Part shown: one piece after another, positions 41,250 to 50,556 of the stretch | How positions within the stretch are numbered: position 1 is the first letter of the stretch | How the letters are laid out: every line of letters starts with the position of its first letter | From: Rubricoccus marinus | GTDB taxonomy: Bacteria > Bacteroidota > Rhodothermia > Rhodothermales > Rubricoccaceae | Direction: 5' to 3' | DNA length: 64,000 bases | Assembly: GCF_002257665.1 (NCBI RefSeq) | Contig: NZ_MQWB01000001.1 | Span: 3,173,119 to 3,237,118, forward strand | Position numbers and translations under genes: made by a program | Notes under the pieces: generated by a model | What the model was told of the DNA's origin: nothing | The model's database searches: none | The model's input: only the letters and a program-made list of their open reading frames with translations

Positions 41250-41267
41250 GCCTCTGGCGCCAGAGGC
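41250..41267. repeat. Palindrome GCCTCTGGCGCCAGAGGC after the transglycosylase gene
   Basis: The 18-bp head-to-head palindrome, 13 bases after the stop of the minus-strand gene at 41281. Confidence 0.8.
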
Positions 41268-41280
41268 CCCGCCACCGGCG

Positions 41281-42732
41281 CTACACGTCGGACTGCGCGT
41301 AGAAGATGGCCGCGAGAAAGCGCGGCACGTAGTCACGCGTCTCGCGCGGCAGGCGGCTGCGAATCTCCCAGAAGGTGGGCGGGCGGCCCTGGGCGCGTTC
41401 GAACTGTCGCACAAAGCCCTGCACGCGGCCGGGCCCGGAGTTGTACGCCGCGATGGCCAGAAGCCAGTCGCCGTCGAACATGCGGTGCAAGCGCTCCAAG
41501 TACTGGACCGCGATGCGGGTCGCCACCTTGGGATCGTGGACGGCCATTGAGTCCGCGCCGAAGTCCCCGGCCGTTTCTGGCATGATCTGCCAGAGGCCTC
41601 TGGCGCCGGCGTGGCTCACCGCCAGCGGGTCCATCGAGCTCTCGATCAGCGCGAGATACTTGAGCTCTTGCGGCAGGCCGCGGCGCGCCAGCGCCGTCTC
41701 GATCATCGGGAAGTACGCGCGGCGGCGCTTGCCCGAGGTGTTGAACAGGCGCCCCACCCGGACCGCCTCCGCCAGCACGTAGTCCATGCCCTCGGGCGAG
41801 ACCACGAAGTGCCCGGCGGCGGTGATCCCGAGCGCGGACTCGAACTCCGCCAGAGGCTCGGGCAGCGGCAGCACCTTGTGCCCCTCGGCCACGCGGAAGT
41901 CGAACATCAGGTCGTCCCGCTCGGCGAGGTCCTTGTGGCCGCTCGCGATGCGCGTGTCGAAAAACGTCGGCGGCGGCACGTCCGCCAGCGGCTTGTGCCC
42001 CGCCGCGATGTGGGTGTCGAACAGGCTGGGTGCGGCCTCGGGCGCGTCTACGCCCGGCGTCACCATCGGCTGCGTCGCCTCGTCGGGGTTGGGCGCGGGG
42101 ACGGAGACTGGCGCGGGGGCTTCGGTCGCGCTCGCGGGCTCCACGTTGGGCGCCTGCGGCGCGGCGGGAAGCTCGGCGACGAGAGGGACCTCGTCCGCAG
42201 CATCGGCCTCTGGCGCGATCGCCGGGTCTAGCACGTCCTCCGCCTCGGACGCATCGGCCGCCGCGCGCTCCGCGGCCTCTGGCGCCAGAGGCGCTTCCGT
42301 CGCCAGAGGCTCCGGGTCTGAGGCGCTACCGGGTTCGTCGGCCGCGATCGCGCTCAGCGTCACGGGCGCGGCTTCGTAGGTGGAGCCTGGGCGCTCGGGC
42401 TGCGGCGGCAGGGGCGACAGCACGACGTGCCCCGGCGGCAGCGCGGCCTCTGGCGGCGCGCCCGGGACCGTCGCCGTGCTCACGGCCGGGGCGACGGACG
42501 CCGGCGCCGGAACCGCTGGGCGGGTTGCTGTCGCCGGCCGCATGCCGCGGCGGCGCGGCTTGTGCCCGTCGGCCACATCGGCGTCGAAGAAAGAAGAGTC
42601 CTGCGCCGTGGTGTCGGTGACGGCCTCTGGCGAGGCCGGAAGCTCTGCCTGCGCGTCCGCCGGGCGCGCGAGCCCGGCCCCGAGCAGCACGCACGGGAGA
42701 ACCAGTCGGAGCAGAAAGCGGGGGTGGCGCAT
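41281..42732 (-). CDS. Lytic transglycosylase (SLT domain) with four GHK repeats
   Basis: 483 residues with a signal peptide (1-27). The C-terminal SLT domain (about 330-480) has catalytic E364 (YLALIESSMDPLA), the ARGLWQIMPETA motif and AAYNSGPGRV, as in MltD/Slt enzymes that cleave peptidoglycan to anhydro-muropeptides. Between signal and enzyme lies a Pro/Ala/Glu-rich stretch (60-235) and four copies of a short repeat, F-D-x-x-(I/V)-A-x-G-H-K, at 49-58, 238-247, 258-267 and 277-286. No LysM is seen; the repeats may replace it as a binding module. The Met at 42732 starts the signal peptide. Confidence 0.88.
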   Translation of the reverse strand: MRHPRFLLRLVLPCVLLGAGLARPADAQAELPASPEAVTDTTAQDSSFFDADVADGHKPRRRGMRPATATRPAVPAPASVAPAVSTATVPGAPPEAALPPGHVVLSPLPPQPERPGSTYEAAPVTLSAIAADEPGSASDPEPLATEAPLAPEAAERAAADASEAEDVLDPAIAPEADAADEVPLVAELPAAPQAPNVEPASATEAPAPVSVPAPNPDEATQPMVTPGVDAPEAAPSLFDTHIAAGHKPLADVPPPTFFDTRIASGHKDLAERDDLMFDFRVAEGHKVLPLPEPLAEFESALGITAAGHFVVSPEGMDYVLAEAVRVGRLFNTSGKRRRAYFPMIETALARRGLPQELKYLALIESSMDPLAVSHAGARGLWQIMPETAGDFGADSMAVHDPKVATRIAVQYLERLHRMFDGDWLLAIAAYNSGPGRVQGFVRQFERAQGRPPTFWEIRSRLPRETRDYVPRFLAAIFYAQSDV

Positions 42733-42925
42733 GAGGGCGTGGGGCTGGAACCCCTGACGGAGCACATCTCGTGCCCTATTGGCCCGCAAGGTAGAGGCCT
42801 CTTGGGGGAAGTCCGAATGGATCAGGCGCACAGAAATGCCCGCCTGCGCCAGAGGCCTCGGGCGGATCGCCTCGCGCCAGAGGCGGTATCTCAGCCGCGG
42901 CGCTCCCCTGTGCCCCGGGCCAGAC

Positions 42926-42933
42926 TACCTTTG
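42926..42933 (+). promoter_or_regulatory. Bacteroidota-type -7 box TACCTTTG upstream of the REC-cyclase gene
   Basis: An exact TAnnTTTG match 19 bases before the ATG at 42953, which would give a very short leader. No clear -33 element is seen at the usual distance. Confidence 0.45.
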
Positions 42934-42952
42934 CATACTGGCATCTGCCCTC

Positions 42953-44413
42953 ATGTCCGAGTTCCCTCCAGACCCCTCCGCCGCGCCCGAACCCGTCCAA
43001 GACGTGGTTCCGCTCAAGATCCTGTTCGTCGACGACGAGCCGGACCTGCAGCCGCTCATCCGGCAGAAATTCCGCCGCAGCGTGCGCAAAGGGGACCTCG
43101 ACCTCAGCTTCGCCGAGGACGGCGTCGCGGCCCTTGAGGCCCTCGCGGCCGACCCCGACATCGAGGTCATCGTGACGGACCTCAACATGCCGCGCATGGA
43201 CGGGCTCACGCTTCTCGGCCGCCTGGCCGAGATGGACCGCCGCCACAAGGCCGTGGTGGTGACGGCCTACGGCGACATGGAGAACATCCGCACGGCCATG
43301 AACAAGGGCGCGTTCGACTTCCTCACGAAGCCGATCGACATGGACGACCTCCAGATCACGATCCAGCAGGCGCGCCGCGCTGTGGAGACGGAGCGCGAGG
43401 CCGACCGCGTGCGCCTCGCGCTGGGCATGTACCTCTCCTCCGAGGTGGCGCAGGCCATCCTGGACAACCCCGGCGCGCTCGCGCTGGAGGGCGAGATGCG
43501 GGTCGTGAGCGTGCTCATGAGCGACCTCTCCGGCTTTAGCCGGATCTCCGAGGAGTTGGACGCGCCCCGCGTTGTCGAGCTTCTAAACGTGTACCTCTCC
43601 GCGATGACGGACGTCGTGGACGAGTATGGCGGGACCGTGGACGAGTTCATCGGCGACGCCGTGCTCGCCATTTTCGGCGCCCCGTTCGAGCAAGAGGACC
43701 ACGCCGACCGCGCCGTCGCCTGCGCCATCGCGATGCAGGCGCGGATGGACGAGGTCAACGAGGTGATGAAGGAGAAAGGCCTCCCACACCTGGAGATGAC
43801 CGCCGCCGTGAACTCCGGCGAGGTCGTCGTGGGCAGCATCGGCTCGCAGAAGCGCGCGAAGTACGGCGTGGTGGGCAGCCCCGTCAACCTCACGGCCCGG
43901 ATCCAGAGCCAGGCCGCGCCGGGCGAGGTCCTCATCTCCGAGGCCACGCGCGGATCGGTCCAGGCCAACCTGACCCTCGCCGAGACGCGAGAGGCCGGGC
44001 TCAAGGGCTTCTCCGAGAACATCGCGCTCCACAGCGTTACCGCCATCGACGGCGAGCACGCCTTTGCTCTGACGCAGACCGAGGTGCATTACCGAGCACT
44101 CGGCGAGCCTCTGGCGTTCGACTACGTGCGCCTGGACGGCAAGCGCATCGATAGCGAGAGCGCGCCCGGGCGCCTGGTCCGGCTCAGCGAGCGCGGCGGC
44201 GAGGCCGTGACCGAGCAGGCGCTGGAGCCGCACACCGACCTCCGCATGACATTTACGCTCCCCGGGCAAAGCGAGGCCACCGAGGTCTACGCCAAAGCCC
44301 TCAGCGCCGAGCCGGACCCCTCCTCTGGCGGCACCCGCGTCCAGATGCGGTTTACCGCCGTTCCCGAAAGCGTAGGCGAGGCGTTGAACGCGCTCGTCCC
44401 CGAATCCGCCTGA
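42953..44413 (+). CDS. Response regulator with class III nucleotide cyclase and PilZ-like C-terminus
   Basis: 486 residues. Receiver domain (20-140): acidic pair D27-D28, phospho-acceptor D76 (VTDLNMP), K126 (LTKP). A short coiled linker leads to a class III adenylate/guanylate cyclase domain (about 180-355) with metal ligands D191 (MSDLSGFSRISEE) and D235 (EFIGDAVLAIFG), and KRAKYGVVGSPVNLTARI. The last 110 residues (GRLVRLSERGGEAVTEQAL ... RVQMRFTAVP) resemble a PilZ domain. It probably makes cAMP in response to phosphorylation; base specificity is not read with confidence. The sensor kinase 11 bp downstream is the obvious partner. Confidence 0.88.
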   Translation: MSEFPPDPSAAPEPVQDVVPLKILFVDDEPDLQPLIRQKFRRSVRKGDLDLSFAEDGVAALEALAADPDIEVIVTDLNMPRMDGLTLLGRLAEMDRRHKAVVVTAYGDMENIRTAMNKGAFDFLTKPIDMDDLQITIQQARRAVETEREADRVRLALGMYLSSEVAQAILDNPGALALEGEMRVVSVLMSDLSGFSRISEELDAPRVVELLNVYLSAMTDVVDEYGGTVDEFIGDAVLAIFGAPFEQEDHADRAVACAIAMQARMDEVNEVMKEKGLPHLEMTAAVNSGEVVVGSIGSQKRAKYGVVGSPVNLTARIQSQAAPGEVLISEATRGSVQANLTLAETREAGLKGFSENIALHSVTAIDGEHAFALTQTEVHYRALGEPLAFDYVRLDGKRIDSESAPGRLVRLSERGGEAVTEQALEPHTDLRMTFTLPGQSEATEVYAKALSAEPDPSSGGTRVQMRFTAVPESVGEALNALVPESA

Positions 44414-44424
44414 CCCCTCTGGCT

Positions 44425-47400
44425 GTGCGCACTTCCCACCACCGCACGTCTCACTGGCTCGCCGCTGCCGCGGTCCTGCTGTGCTGTGGCCTCGCCCTCG
44501 CGGGCCCCGGCTGGCTGGCCGCTCAGAACGCGGCCTCTGGCGCGAGCGCCGGGGAGCCGCCAGAGGCCGAGCGCGTCGCGTTCCGCCACCTCACGACAAG
44601 CGACGGCCTCGCCAACGAGTCCGTGGCGACGGTTCTCCAAGACCGCTTCGGCTTTATCTGGATCGGCACCGCCGACGGCCTCAACCGCTACGACGGCTAC
44701 CAGCTGATCGAGTACAAGCGGGGGCCGGACTCGACGAGCCTCTCGGACAACGTGGTCTCGGCCCTCGCGGAGGACGCCAGAGGCTCGCTCTGGGTGGGCA
44801 CGCGGCGGGGCCTGAGCCGCCTGGACCGCGAGACCGAACGCTTCCAACGCTTCCGCGCCGGCCGGGGCTCGATCCCCAACGACGACGTGATCGCGCTCCT
44901 GGCAGACAGCTCGGGCGCCGTCTGGGCCGGCACGGGCGGCGGCCTTGGCCGCTACGACCTGGAAACCGAGGCGTGGACCACGTTCCGCCACGCCCCTGGC
45001 GACGCCTCCACGCTGCCGAACGACAACGTCAGCGCCCTCGCCCTCGGCAGCGACGGCGCGCTCTGGGTCGGCACAGACGACGGCGTGTCGCGCCTAGACA
45101 TGGAGACGGGCACGTTCCGGGCGTACCGCCCGCCGGGCACGAGCGACGGGTTCAGCGGCGCCGTCTCCAGCATCTCCGTCAGCGAGGAGGGCCACCTCTG
45201 GGTGGGCACGCTCGGCAACGGGCTGTACCGCCTGGACCCGGCCTCTGGCGCGTTCGAGCCCGCCGCCATCGCGGGGCTCTCCGTCAGCGTGGTCTCGTCC
45301 GTCTACGAGGACGGTGGCGGCACGCTCTGGGTAGGCACCTTCGGCGACGGTCTGCGCCAGATCCCCCCCGGCGCGACCGAGGCCATCGAGTACCAGGCCA
45401 CCGAGGGCGACCCGGACGCGCTGATCGACGAAGCCGTTTCAGACATCTACGAGGACCGCCAGGGCGTGCTGTGGGTCGCGACGTACGGCGGCCTGGACCG
45501 CTTCGACCGCGCCAGAGGCACCGTCGCCCGCTTCCGCCACGACCCTCAGGAGCCCACCTCGCTCTCTAGCAACGACGTGGCCGCGCTCCTCACCACCCGC
45601 GACGGCACGCTCTACGTCGGCACAGACCGCGCCATCGACGTCACCACCGACCGGAGCTCGTTCCGCCACACGCCGGTCTCCGGGACCAGCGGGCCGGCGG
45701 CAACCCTGGCGCTTCTCGAAGCCGAAGACGGCACGATCTGGGCCGGCACCGAGGCAGGCATCTTCCGCGTCAGCGCCAGCGGCGCAGAGCCGGTAGCGCT
45801 CCCCGGCCGCGCCATTATCGCCAAGGCCCTCCTGGAGGACCGCGACGGCTCGCTTTTCGTCGGCACGCTCGGCGAAGGCCTTATCCAGCGCGACCCGGCC
45901 TCTGGCGGCACGGTCTCGTACACCCACGACCCCGCCGACCCCGGCTCCATCGCGCACGACCACGTCCGCGCGCTCGCCGAGGACGCCAGAGGCGCTCTCT
46001 GGGCCGGGACCGAAGAAGGCCTCTGCCGCCTGGACGAGGCGGGCGCCAATGCGCGCTTTACCTGCTTCCGAGCGGCGCCAGAGGACCCAGACGCCCTCGC
46101 GGACGGCTACATCCACACGCTCCACGCCCGCGAGGACGGGACGCTGTGGATCGGGACCAAGGGCGGCCTGCACAAGCTGGACACGTCGGCACCGGAGCGC
46201 GGCTTTTCCCGCCTGACCGAGGCCGAGACGGACCTCCCGAGCGACGACGTGCTCGCCATCGTCGAGGACGACGACAACTACCTGTGGCTCGCGACGAGCC
46301 GCGGCCTCACGCGCTTCGACCCCGTCACGGACACGTTCCAGCAGCGCACGCTCGGCGGTGAGGGCTCGGCGCGGACGCTGGGCGAAGCCGCCACGCGCAC
46401 CGCCAGCGGCGAGCTCCTCTTCGGCGGAAGCAACGGCCTGCTGGCCTTTTTCCCGACGCAGCTCGCGGCCAGCAACCCCAACCCGCCCGAGGTGGTCATC
46501 ACCGCCGTCTCGCTCGGTGGCGAGCCTCTGGCGCCGGGCCCTGACAGCCCCCTGGACGCCCCGGCGCCTCTGGCGGAACGCCTCAAGCTGGACCACGCGC
46601 AGGCCAACTACGTCACGTTCGCCTTTGCCGGGCTCCACTTCTCGGACCCCGGCCGCAACAGCTACCGGTTCACGATGGAGGGCTTCGACGAGGACTGGCG
46701 CGGCGGGCTGGGCGCGCGCGAGCGGACGGCGCCTTACACCAACATCCCGCCGGGCAAGTACACGTTCCGGGTGCAGGCCGCCAACGCGGACGGCGTGTGG
46801 AACGAGACCGGCGCGAGCCTCGACGTCGTGGTCACGCCGCCGTGGTGGCGCACGCCGTGGGCGTACCTCGCCTACGCCGGGCTCCTCGTCTTCGGCTTCG
46901 TGCGGTTCGACAAGTGGCAGCGCCAGAGGCTGCTCAAGGAGGAGCGCGAGCGCGCCGAGCGACGCGAGCAGGAGATCCGCGCCGAGACCGCCGAGGCCGA
47001 GGCGCAGCAGGCCGAGGCCGACCGCCAGCGCGCCGAGGCCGAAGCCCGCGCCGCCCGCGCCGAGGCCGACCGCCAGAGGACCGAGGCGGAGGGCAAGCGC
47101 GAGATCGAGAAGGCGTTCCGCGAGCTCAAGGCCATGCAGACCCAGCTCGTGCAGTCGGAGAAGCTGGCCTCGTTGGGGCAGCTCACGGCCGGCATCGCGC
47201 ACGAGATCAAGAACCCCCTCAACTTCGTCAACAACTTCGCCGACCTCTCCGTCGAACTCGCGGACGAGCTGGGCGAGGAGCTGCGCGACAACAAAGACAA
47301 GCCGGTCTCGGCCGTCTTGGAGGAGGTCACGGCCATCCTCGACGACCTGCGCGAGAACTCCCGCCGCATCCACGAGCACGGCACGCGCGCCGACCGCATC

Positions 47401-47967
47401 GTCAAGGCGATGCTGCTCCACAGCCGCGGCAGCTCCGCCGAGCGCGGGCAGATCGTCGCCAACGCGTTCGTGGAGGAGTACGCCAACCTCGCCTACCACG
47501 GCGCGCGCGCCAACGACAAGGAGTTCCAGGTGGACCTGGTACGCGACCTCGACCCCAACGCTGGCGAGGTGGAAGTCATCCCACAGGAGCTGGGCCGCGT
47601 CCTGATCAACCTGCTCTCGAACGCGTTCTACGCCGTCGGCCAGCGCAAGAGGACCGACGGCGAGGGCTACGAGCCGCGCGTAACGGTCGCGACCACGCGC
47701 GAGACGGATCCCGAACAGGACTGGGTGGAAATCCGCATCGAGGACAACGGCACCGGCATCCCAGACGAGATCCGCGAGAAGGTCTTCGAGCCGTTCTTCA
47801 CCACCAAGCCCACCGGCGACGGGACCGGGCTCGGCCTCTCGCTCGCCTACGACATCATCACGCAGGGCCACGGCGGCACGCTCGCGGTGGAGAGCGAGGA
47901 GAACGTGGGCACGACGTTCATCATCCGCCTGCCCGCCAAGTCCGCGCCAGAGGCCGTCACGGCCTGA
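44425..47967 (+). CDS. Two-component-propeller sensor histidine kinase
   Basis: 1180 residues from a GTG start. Signal peptide (to about 34), then about fourteen propeller repeats in two seven-bladed units (recurring D-x-x-G-x-(I/L)-W-(I/V)-G-T), a Y_Y_Y domain (about 690-790, ending [20 protein letters not shown]), one membrane helix, an E/R/A-rich coiled coil (830-895), a HisKA domain with H926 ([12 protein letters not shown]) and an HATPase domain ([33 protein letters not shown]). It has no receiver or AraC domain, unlike polysaccharide-sensing hybrid kinases of gut Bacteroides. It senses a periplasmic ligand and very likely phosphorylates the upstream REC-cyclase. Confidence 0.92.
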   Translation: MRTSHHRTSHWLAAAAVLLCCGLALAGPGWLAAQNAASGASAGEPPEAERVAFRHLTTSDGLANESVATVLQDRFGFIWIGTADGLNRYDGYQLIEYKRGPDSTSLSDNVVSALAEDARGSLWVGTRRGLSRLDRETERFQRFRAGRGSIPNDDVIALLADSSGAVWAGTGGGLGRYDLETEAWTTFRHAPGDASTLPNDNVSALALGSDGALWVGTDDGVSRLDMETGTFRAYRPPGTSDGFSGAVSSISVSEEGHLWVGTLGNGLYRLDPASGAFEPAAIAGLSVSVVSSVYEDGGGTLWVGTFGDGLRQIPPGATEAIEYQATEGDPDALIDEAVSDIYEDRQGVLWVATYGGLDRFDRARGTVARFRHDPQEPTSLSSNDVAALLTTRDGTLYVGTDRAIDVTTDRSSFRHTPVSGTSGPAATLALLEAEDGTIWAGTEAGIFRVSASGAEPVALPGRAIIAKALLEDRDGSLFVGTLGEGLIQRDPASGGTVSYTHDPADPGSIAHDHVRALAEDARGALWAGTEEGLCRLDEAGANARFTCFRAAPEDPDALADGYIHTLHAREDGTLWIGTKGGLHKLDTSAPERGFSRLTEAETDLPSDDVLAIVEDDDNYLWLATSRGLTRFDPVTDTFQQRTLGGEGSARTLGEAATRTASGELLFGGSNGLLAFFPTQLAASNPNPPEVVITAVSLGGEPLAPGPDSPLDAPAPLAERLKLDHAQANYVTFAFAGLHFSDPGRNSYRFTMEGFDEDWRGGLGARERTAPYTNIPPGKYTFRVQAANADGVWNETGASLDVVVTPPWWRTPWAYLAYAGLLVFGFVRFDKWQRQRLLKEERERAERREQEIRAETAEAEAQQAEADRQRAEAEARAARAEADRQRTEAEGKREIEKAFRELKAMQTQLVQSEKLASLGQLTAGIAHEIKNPLNFVNNFADLSVELADELGEELRDNKDKPVSAVLEEVTAILDDLRENSRRIHEHGTRADRIVKAMLLHSRGSSAERGQIVANAFVEEYANLAYHGARANDKEFQVDLVRDLDPNAGEVEVIPQELGRVLINLLSNAFYAVGQRKRTDGEGYEPRVTVATTRETDPEQDWVEIRIEDNGTGIPDEIREKVFEPFFTTKPTGDGTGLGLSLAYDIITQGHGGTLAVESEENVGTTFIIRLPAKSAPEAVTA

Positions 47968-48018
47968 GCCTCTGGCGCGGCGTGGCACATCCAGCGAACG
48001 CTTGGACGGACAGATGCG

Positions 48019-48050
48019 GAGGCCCCGTCGGGAGCGGACGTCGGGGCCTC
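48019..48050 (+). terminator. Hairpin downstream of the sensor kinase gene
   Basis: GAGGCCCCG (48019-48027) pairs with CGGGGCCTC (48042-48050) around a 14-base loop, 51 bases after the stop. Its right arm runs into the next 9-mer palindrome, so the two hairpins are mutually exclusive. Confidence 0.5.
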
Positions 48051-48063
48051 TGGCGCCAGAGGC
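48046..48063. repeat. Palindrome GCCTCTGGCGCCAGAGGC before the OsmC gene
   Basis: The 18-bp head-to-head palindrome. Its left arm overlaps the right arm of the hairpin at 48019-48050. Confidence 0.8.
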
Positions 48064-48126
48064 GAGAACACGGGAGGCGGGGAAATCGTTGGACGGCTCC
48101 TTTCCATCCCCACGCCTCCTCCCGCT

Positions 48127-48567
48127 ATGACCACCCGCACCGCAGACGCTCACTGGAGCGGCTCCCTCTCCGACGGCAACGGCAACATCTCCGTCGAGAG
48201 CGGCGCCTTCGACGTGCCGTACTCGTTCGACTCCCGCTTTGGCGAGGGCACGCCGACGGCCGCCTCCAACCCCGAAGAACTGCTCGGCGCCGCCCACGCG
48301 GGCTGCTTCACGATGGCCGTCTCGCACGAGCTCGCCGAGGCCGGTCACCCGCCCAAGGACGCCCACACCACCGCGAAGGTGCACATCAAGCAGACCGGCG
48401 GCGGCTTCGAGATCCCGAAGATCGACCTCGTCCTGAACGCCGACGTGCCGGGCATCTCCGAGGAGGAGTTCCAGCGCATCGCGCAGCACGCCAAGGAGAA
48501 CTGCCCGCTCTCGAAGGTGCTCGCCGCCGCCGAGATCACGCTCGACGCCACGCTTGCGAGCGCCTGA
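48127..48567 (+). CDS. OsmC-family thiol peroxidase
   Basis: 146 residues, the usual length. The two redox cysteines are C60 ([14 protein letters not shown]) and C126 (KENCPLSK), with the [13 protein letters not shown] helix typical of OsmC rather than Ohr. OsmC reduces organic hydroperoxides in the cytoplasm and is generally induced by osmotic or oxidative stress. It is a single-gene unit, with a hairpin terminator at 48612-48640. Confidence 0.92.
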   Translation: MTTRTADAHWSGSLSDGNGNISVESGAFDVPYSFDSRFGEGTPTAASNPEELLGAAHAGCFTMAVSHELAEAGHPPKDAHTTAKVHIKQTGGGFEIPKIDLVLNADVPGISEEEFQRIAQHAKENCPLSKVLAAAEITLDATLASA

Positions 48568-48611
48568 TCCGCGCCTCTGGCGACAGGCCGCGCTCCTCGC
48601 GTTCCGATTCT

Positions 48612-48640
48612 GAGCCGCCCCGCATCGCGCGGGGCGGCTC
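48612..48640 (+). terminator. Terminator of the OsmC gene
   Basis: A 12-bp stem, GAGCCGCCCCGC with GCGGGGCGGCTC, and a 5-base loop, 44 bases after the stop and independent of the 9-mer. Confidence 0.75.
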
Positions 48641-48764
48641 GCGCTGTTGTAGGGCCTCTGGCGTCAGAGGCCGTGCGCCGTTTCTACCGAGCCTCCACGC
48701 TCTTGCGGCTAGCTTCCGGCCCCTCCACCCGCGCCGGCTTCCGGCGCCCAGACCCCCGAAGCAG

Positions 48765-49490
48765 ATGGGCCGGATGTTCGAAAAGCGCAAGCACACCATG
48801 TTCGCGCGCTACGACCGCATGGCGAAGCAGTTCTCCCGCATCGGGAAGGACATCGTGATCGCTGTCAAGGCGGGCGGGCCGGACCCGGACATGAACCCGC
48901 AGCTCCGGCGCGTGATGCAGAACGCGAAGGGCGTCAACATGCCCAAGGAGAAGGTGGACGCGGCCATCAAGCGGGCGTTGGGCAAGGACACCGCCAGCTA
49001 TGACGAGGTGCTCTACGAGGGCTACGGCCCTCACGGCGTGCCCATCCTCGTGGAGGCCGCGACGGACAACGTCAACCGGACCGTTGCCAACCTCCGGGCG
49101 CTGTTCGACCGCGGCAACGGCAACCTCGGCAACTCGGGCTCGGTGGCGTTCCAGTTCAACAAGATGGGCGCCTTCTCGCTCGCGCCAGAGGCCGTAGCCG
49201 ACCGCGACGAGTTGGAGCTGGAGTTGATCGACGAGGGCCTGGAAACGCTGGAGGACGGCGCGACCGAGGACGGCCGCGAGGTGGTCGTCGCGCGGTGCGC
49301 GTTCTCAGACTTCGGCACGATGCAGAAAGCGTTGGAAGAGCGCGGCATCGAGCCCGTCGCCGCTGAGATCGAGTGGGTGCCAACCACGACCGCCGAGCTG
49401 ACCGACGAGCAGGCCGACGCCGTGCTCGAACTCGTCGGCAAGCTCGAAGCCGACGAGGACGTACAGAAGGTCTTCCACAACCTCGCCTGA
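48765..49490 (+). CDS. YebC/PmpR-family protein
   Basis: 241 residues, the family length. [20 protein letters not shown] is a variant of the canonical MAGHSKW start; then the family segments [59 protein letters not shown] and [11 protein letters not shown] are plain. Members act as transcriptional regulators or, as shown more recently for several, as translation factors that relieve ribosome stalling at polyproline. The Bacteroidota-type version lacks the AGHSKW start, as here. The frame is open far upstream through the kinase gene, but that part is a shadow and the ATG at 48765 fits the family. Confidence 0.92.
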   Translation: MGRMFEKRKHTMFARYDRMAKQFSRIGKDIVIAVKAGGPDPDMNPQLRRVMQNAKGVNMPKEKVDAAIKRALGKDTASYDEVLYEGYGPHGVPILVEAATDNVNRTVANLRALFDRGNGNLGNSGSVAFQFNKMGAFSLAPEAVADRDELELELIDEGLETLEDGATEDGREVVVARCAFSDFGTMQKALEERGIEPVAAEIEWVPTTTAELTDEQADAVLELVGKLEADEDVQKVFHNLA

Positions 49491-49571
49491 GGAGGGATTC
49501 GGGATGCACGCCTCTGGCGTGCTCGGGGTAAGGGAGCGGCAGAGGACGCCGCATCCTGTCCACGTCTCCCC

Positions 49572-49591
49572 GGCCTCTGGCGCCAGAGGCC
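49572..49591. repeat. 20-bp palindrome between YebC and the EamA gene
   Basis: The head-to-head 9-mer palindrome extended by one G/C pair, 14 bases before the GTG at 49606. Confidence 0.8.
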
Positions 49592-49605
49592 ACCTGCCGC
49601 GATCT

Positions 49606-50499
49606 GTGCGCACGTCACCTGATCCTGCCGACCGACTCGGCCTCTCGCTCGCGGCTCTCTCCGCCGCCACGTGGGCGCTCGCGGGCGTGTGGGTGCGCCT
49701 GCTCCCCGGCGTGCCCCTTGCCACGATCGTCGCCGGCCGGCTTGCCCTCGCGCTCGTCGCGCTGGCGCCTCTGGCGTGGGTGTGGCGCGAGAGGCTCCGC
49801 CTGACGCCCGCAACCTGGGGCCTGGCGACGCTAATGGTGGCGTACTACGGCTGCGCCGTCGCCGCCTTCCGGTTTACGGCCGTCGCCGAAGGCACGCTGT
49901 TTATCAACATCTCGCCGCTGTTCGCGGTCGCGTGGGCCGTCGCCAGAGGCGAGGCGGTGCGCCGCGGCGAGGCGTGGGGCACGGCGCTGGCGCTGGCGGG
50001 CGTGGCCGTGATCCTGGCGCCGAGCGCTCTGGAAGCGTCTGGCGCGGCGCAGGACCGGCTGATCGGCGACGCGCTGGCGCTTCTAGCCGCGCTCGGCATG
50101 GCCGCCTACGCGATCTCGTTCAGCCGCTTGCGGGGGGCGGACCGCGCGCCGGAGCCTCTGGCGGTGACGCTGCTGACGTTCGGGCTCGGCGCCGTGGCCG
50201 CGCTCGGGCTTTGGGCGGTTCAAGGAGACGCCGCGCTCGTGGGGCTGGACAGCCCCGCATCATGGGGCGCTCTTATCGCCCTCGCGGTCATCACGACAGC
50301 CATCCCGACGTTCGCATACAGCGTCGCCTCGCACCGGCTGCCGCCCATCCTCGCGACGACCGTGCGCTTGCTCACGCCCGCCTTCGCCGCCGTCGCAGCG
50401 TGGCTCGTGCTCGGCGAGGTGCCATCGGCCTGGCTGATCCCGGGCGGCGCGCTCGTGCTCGGGGGCTTGCTCCTCTCCGTGCGCGCCAAGGCCGCCTAG
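49606..50499 (+). CDS. EamA/DMT-superfamily transporter
   Basis: 297 residues with ten predicted membrane helices in two EamA repeats (about 12-140 and 160-290): LSLAALSAATWALAGVWVRLL opens the first, GDALALLAALGMAAYAISFS the second, and the C-terminal helix has GGALVLGGLLLSV. DMT transporters export amino acids, nucleosides or other small metabolites; the substrate is unknown. The GTG at 49606 was chosen; the frame upstream crosses the palindrome and lacks similarity. Confidence 0.88.
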   Translation: MRTSPDPADRLGLSLAALSAATWALAGVWVRLLPGVPLATIVAGRLALALVALAPLAWVWRERLRLTPATWGLATLMVAYYGCAVAAFRFTAVAEGTLFINISPLFAVAWAVARGEAVRRGEAWGTALALAGVAVILAPSALEASGAAQDRLIGDALALLAALGMAAYAISFSRLRGADRAPEPLAVTLLTFGLGAVAALGLWAVQGDAALVGLDSPASWGALIALAVITTAIPTFAYSVASHRLPPILATTVRLLTPAFAAVAAWLVLGEVPSAWLIPGGALVLGGLLLSVRAKAA

Positions 50500-50515
50500 C
50501 CCCTAGTGGCGGGAA

Positions 50516-50541
50516 GCCTCTGGCGGAATCGCGCCAGAGGC
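50516..50541. repeat. Inverted 9-mer pair between convergent genes
   Basis: GCCTCTGGCG (50516-50525) and CGCCAGAGGC (50532-50541) with a 6-base loop, between the EamA stop and the convergent SDR stop. Confidence 0.75.
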
Positions 50542-50556
50542 CGGGGAGCCCTCGCG

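Noticed and set aside
46797-48764. A long open frame running into yebC from inside the sensor kinase gene
   Set aside because: It lies in another phase of the kinase gene, is extremely Arg-rich and has no domain until the YebC start at 48765. High-GC DNA leaves such frames open.
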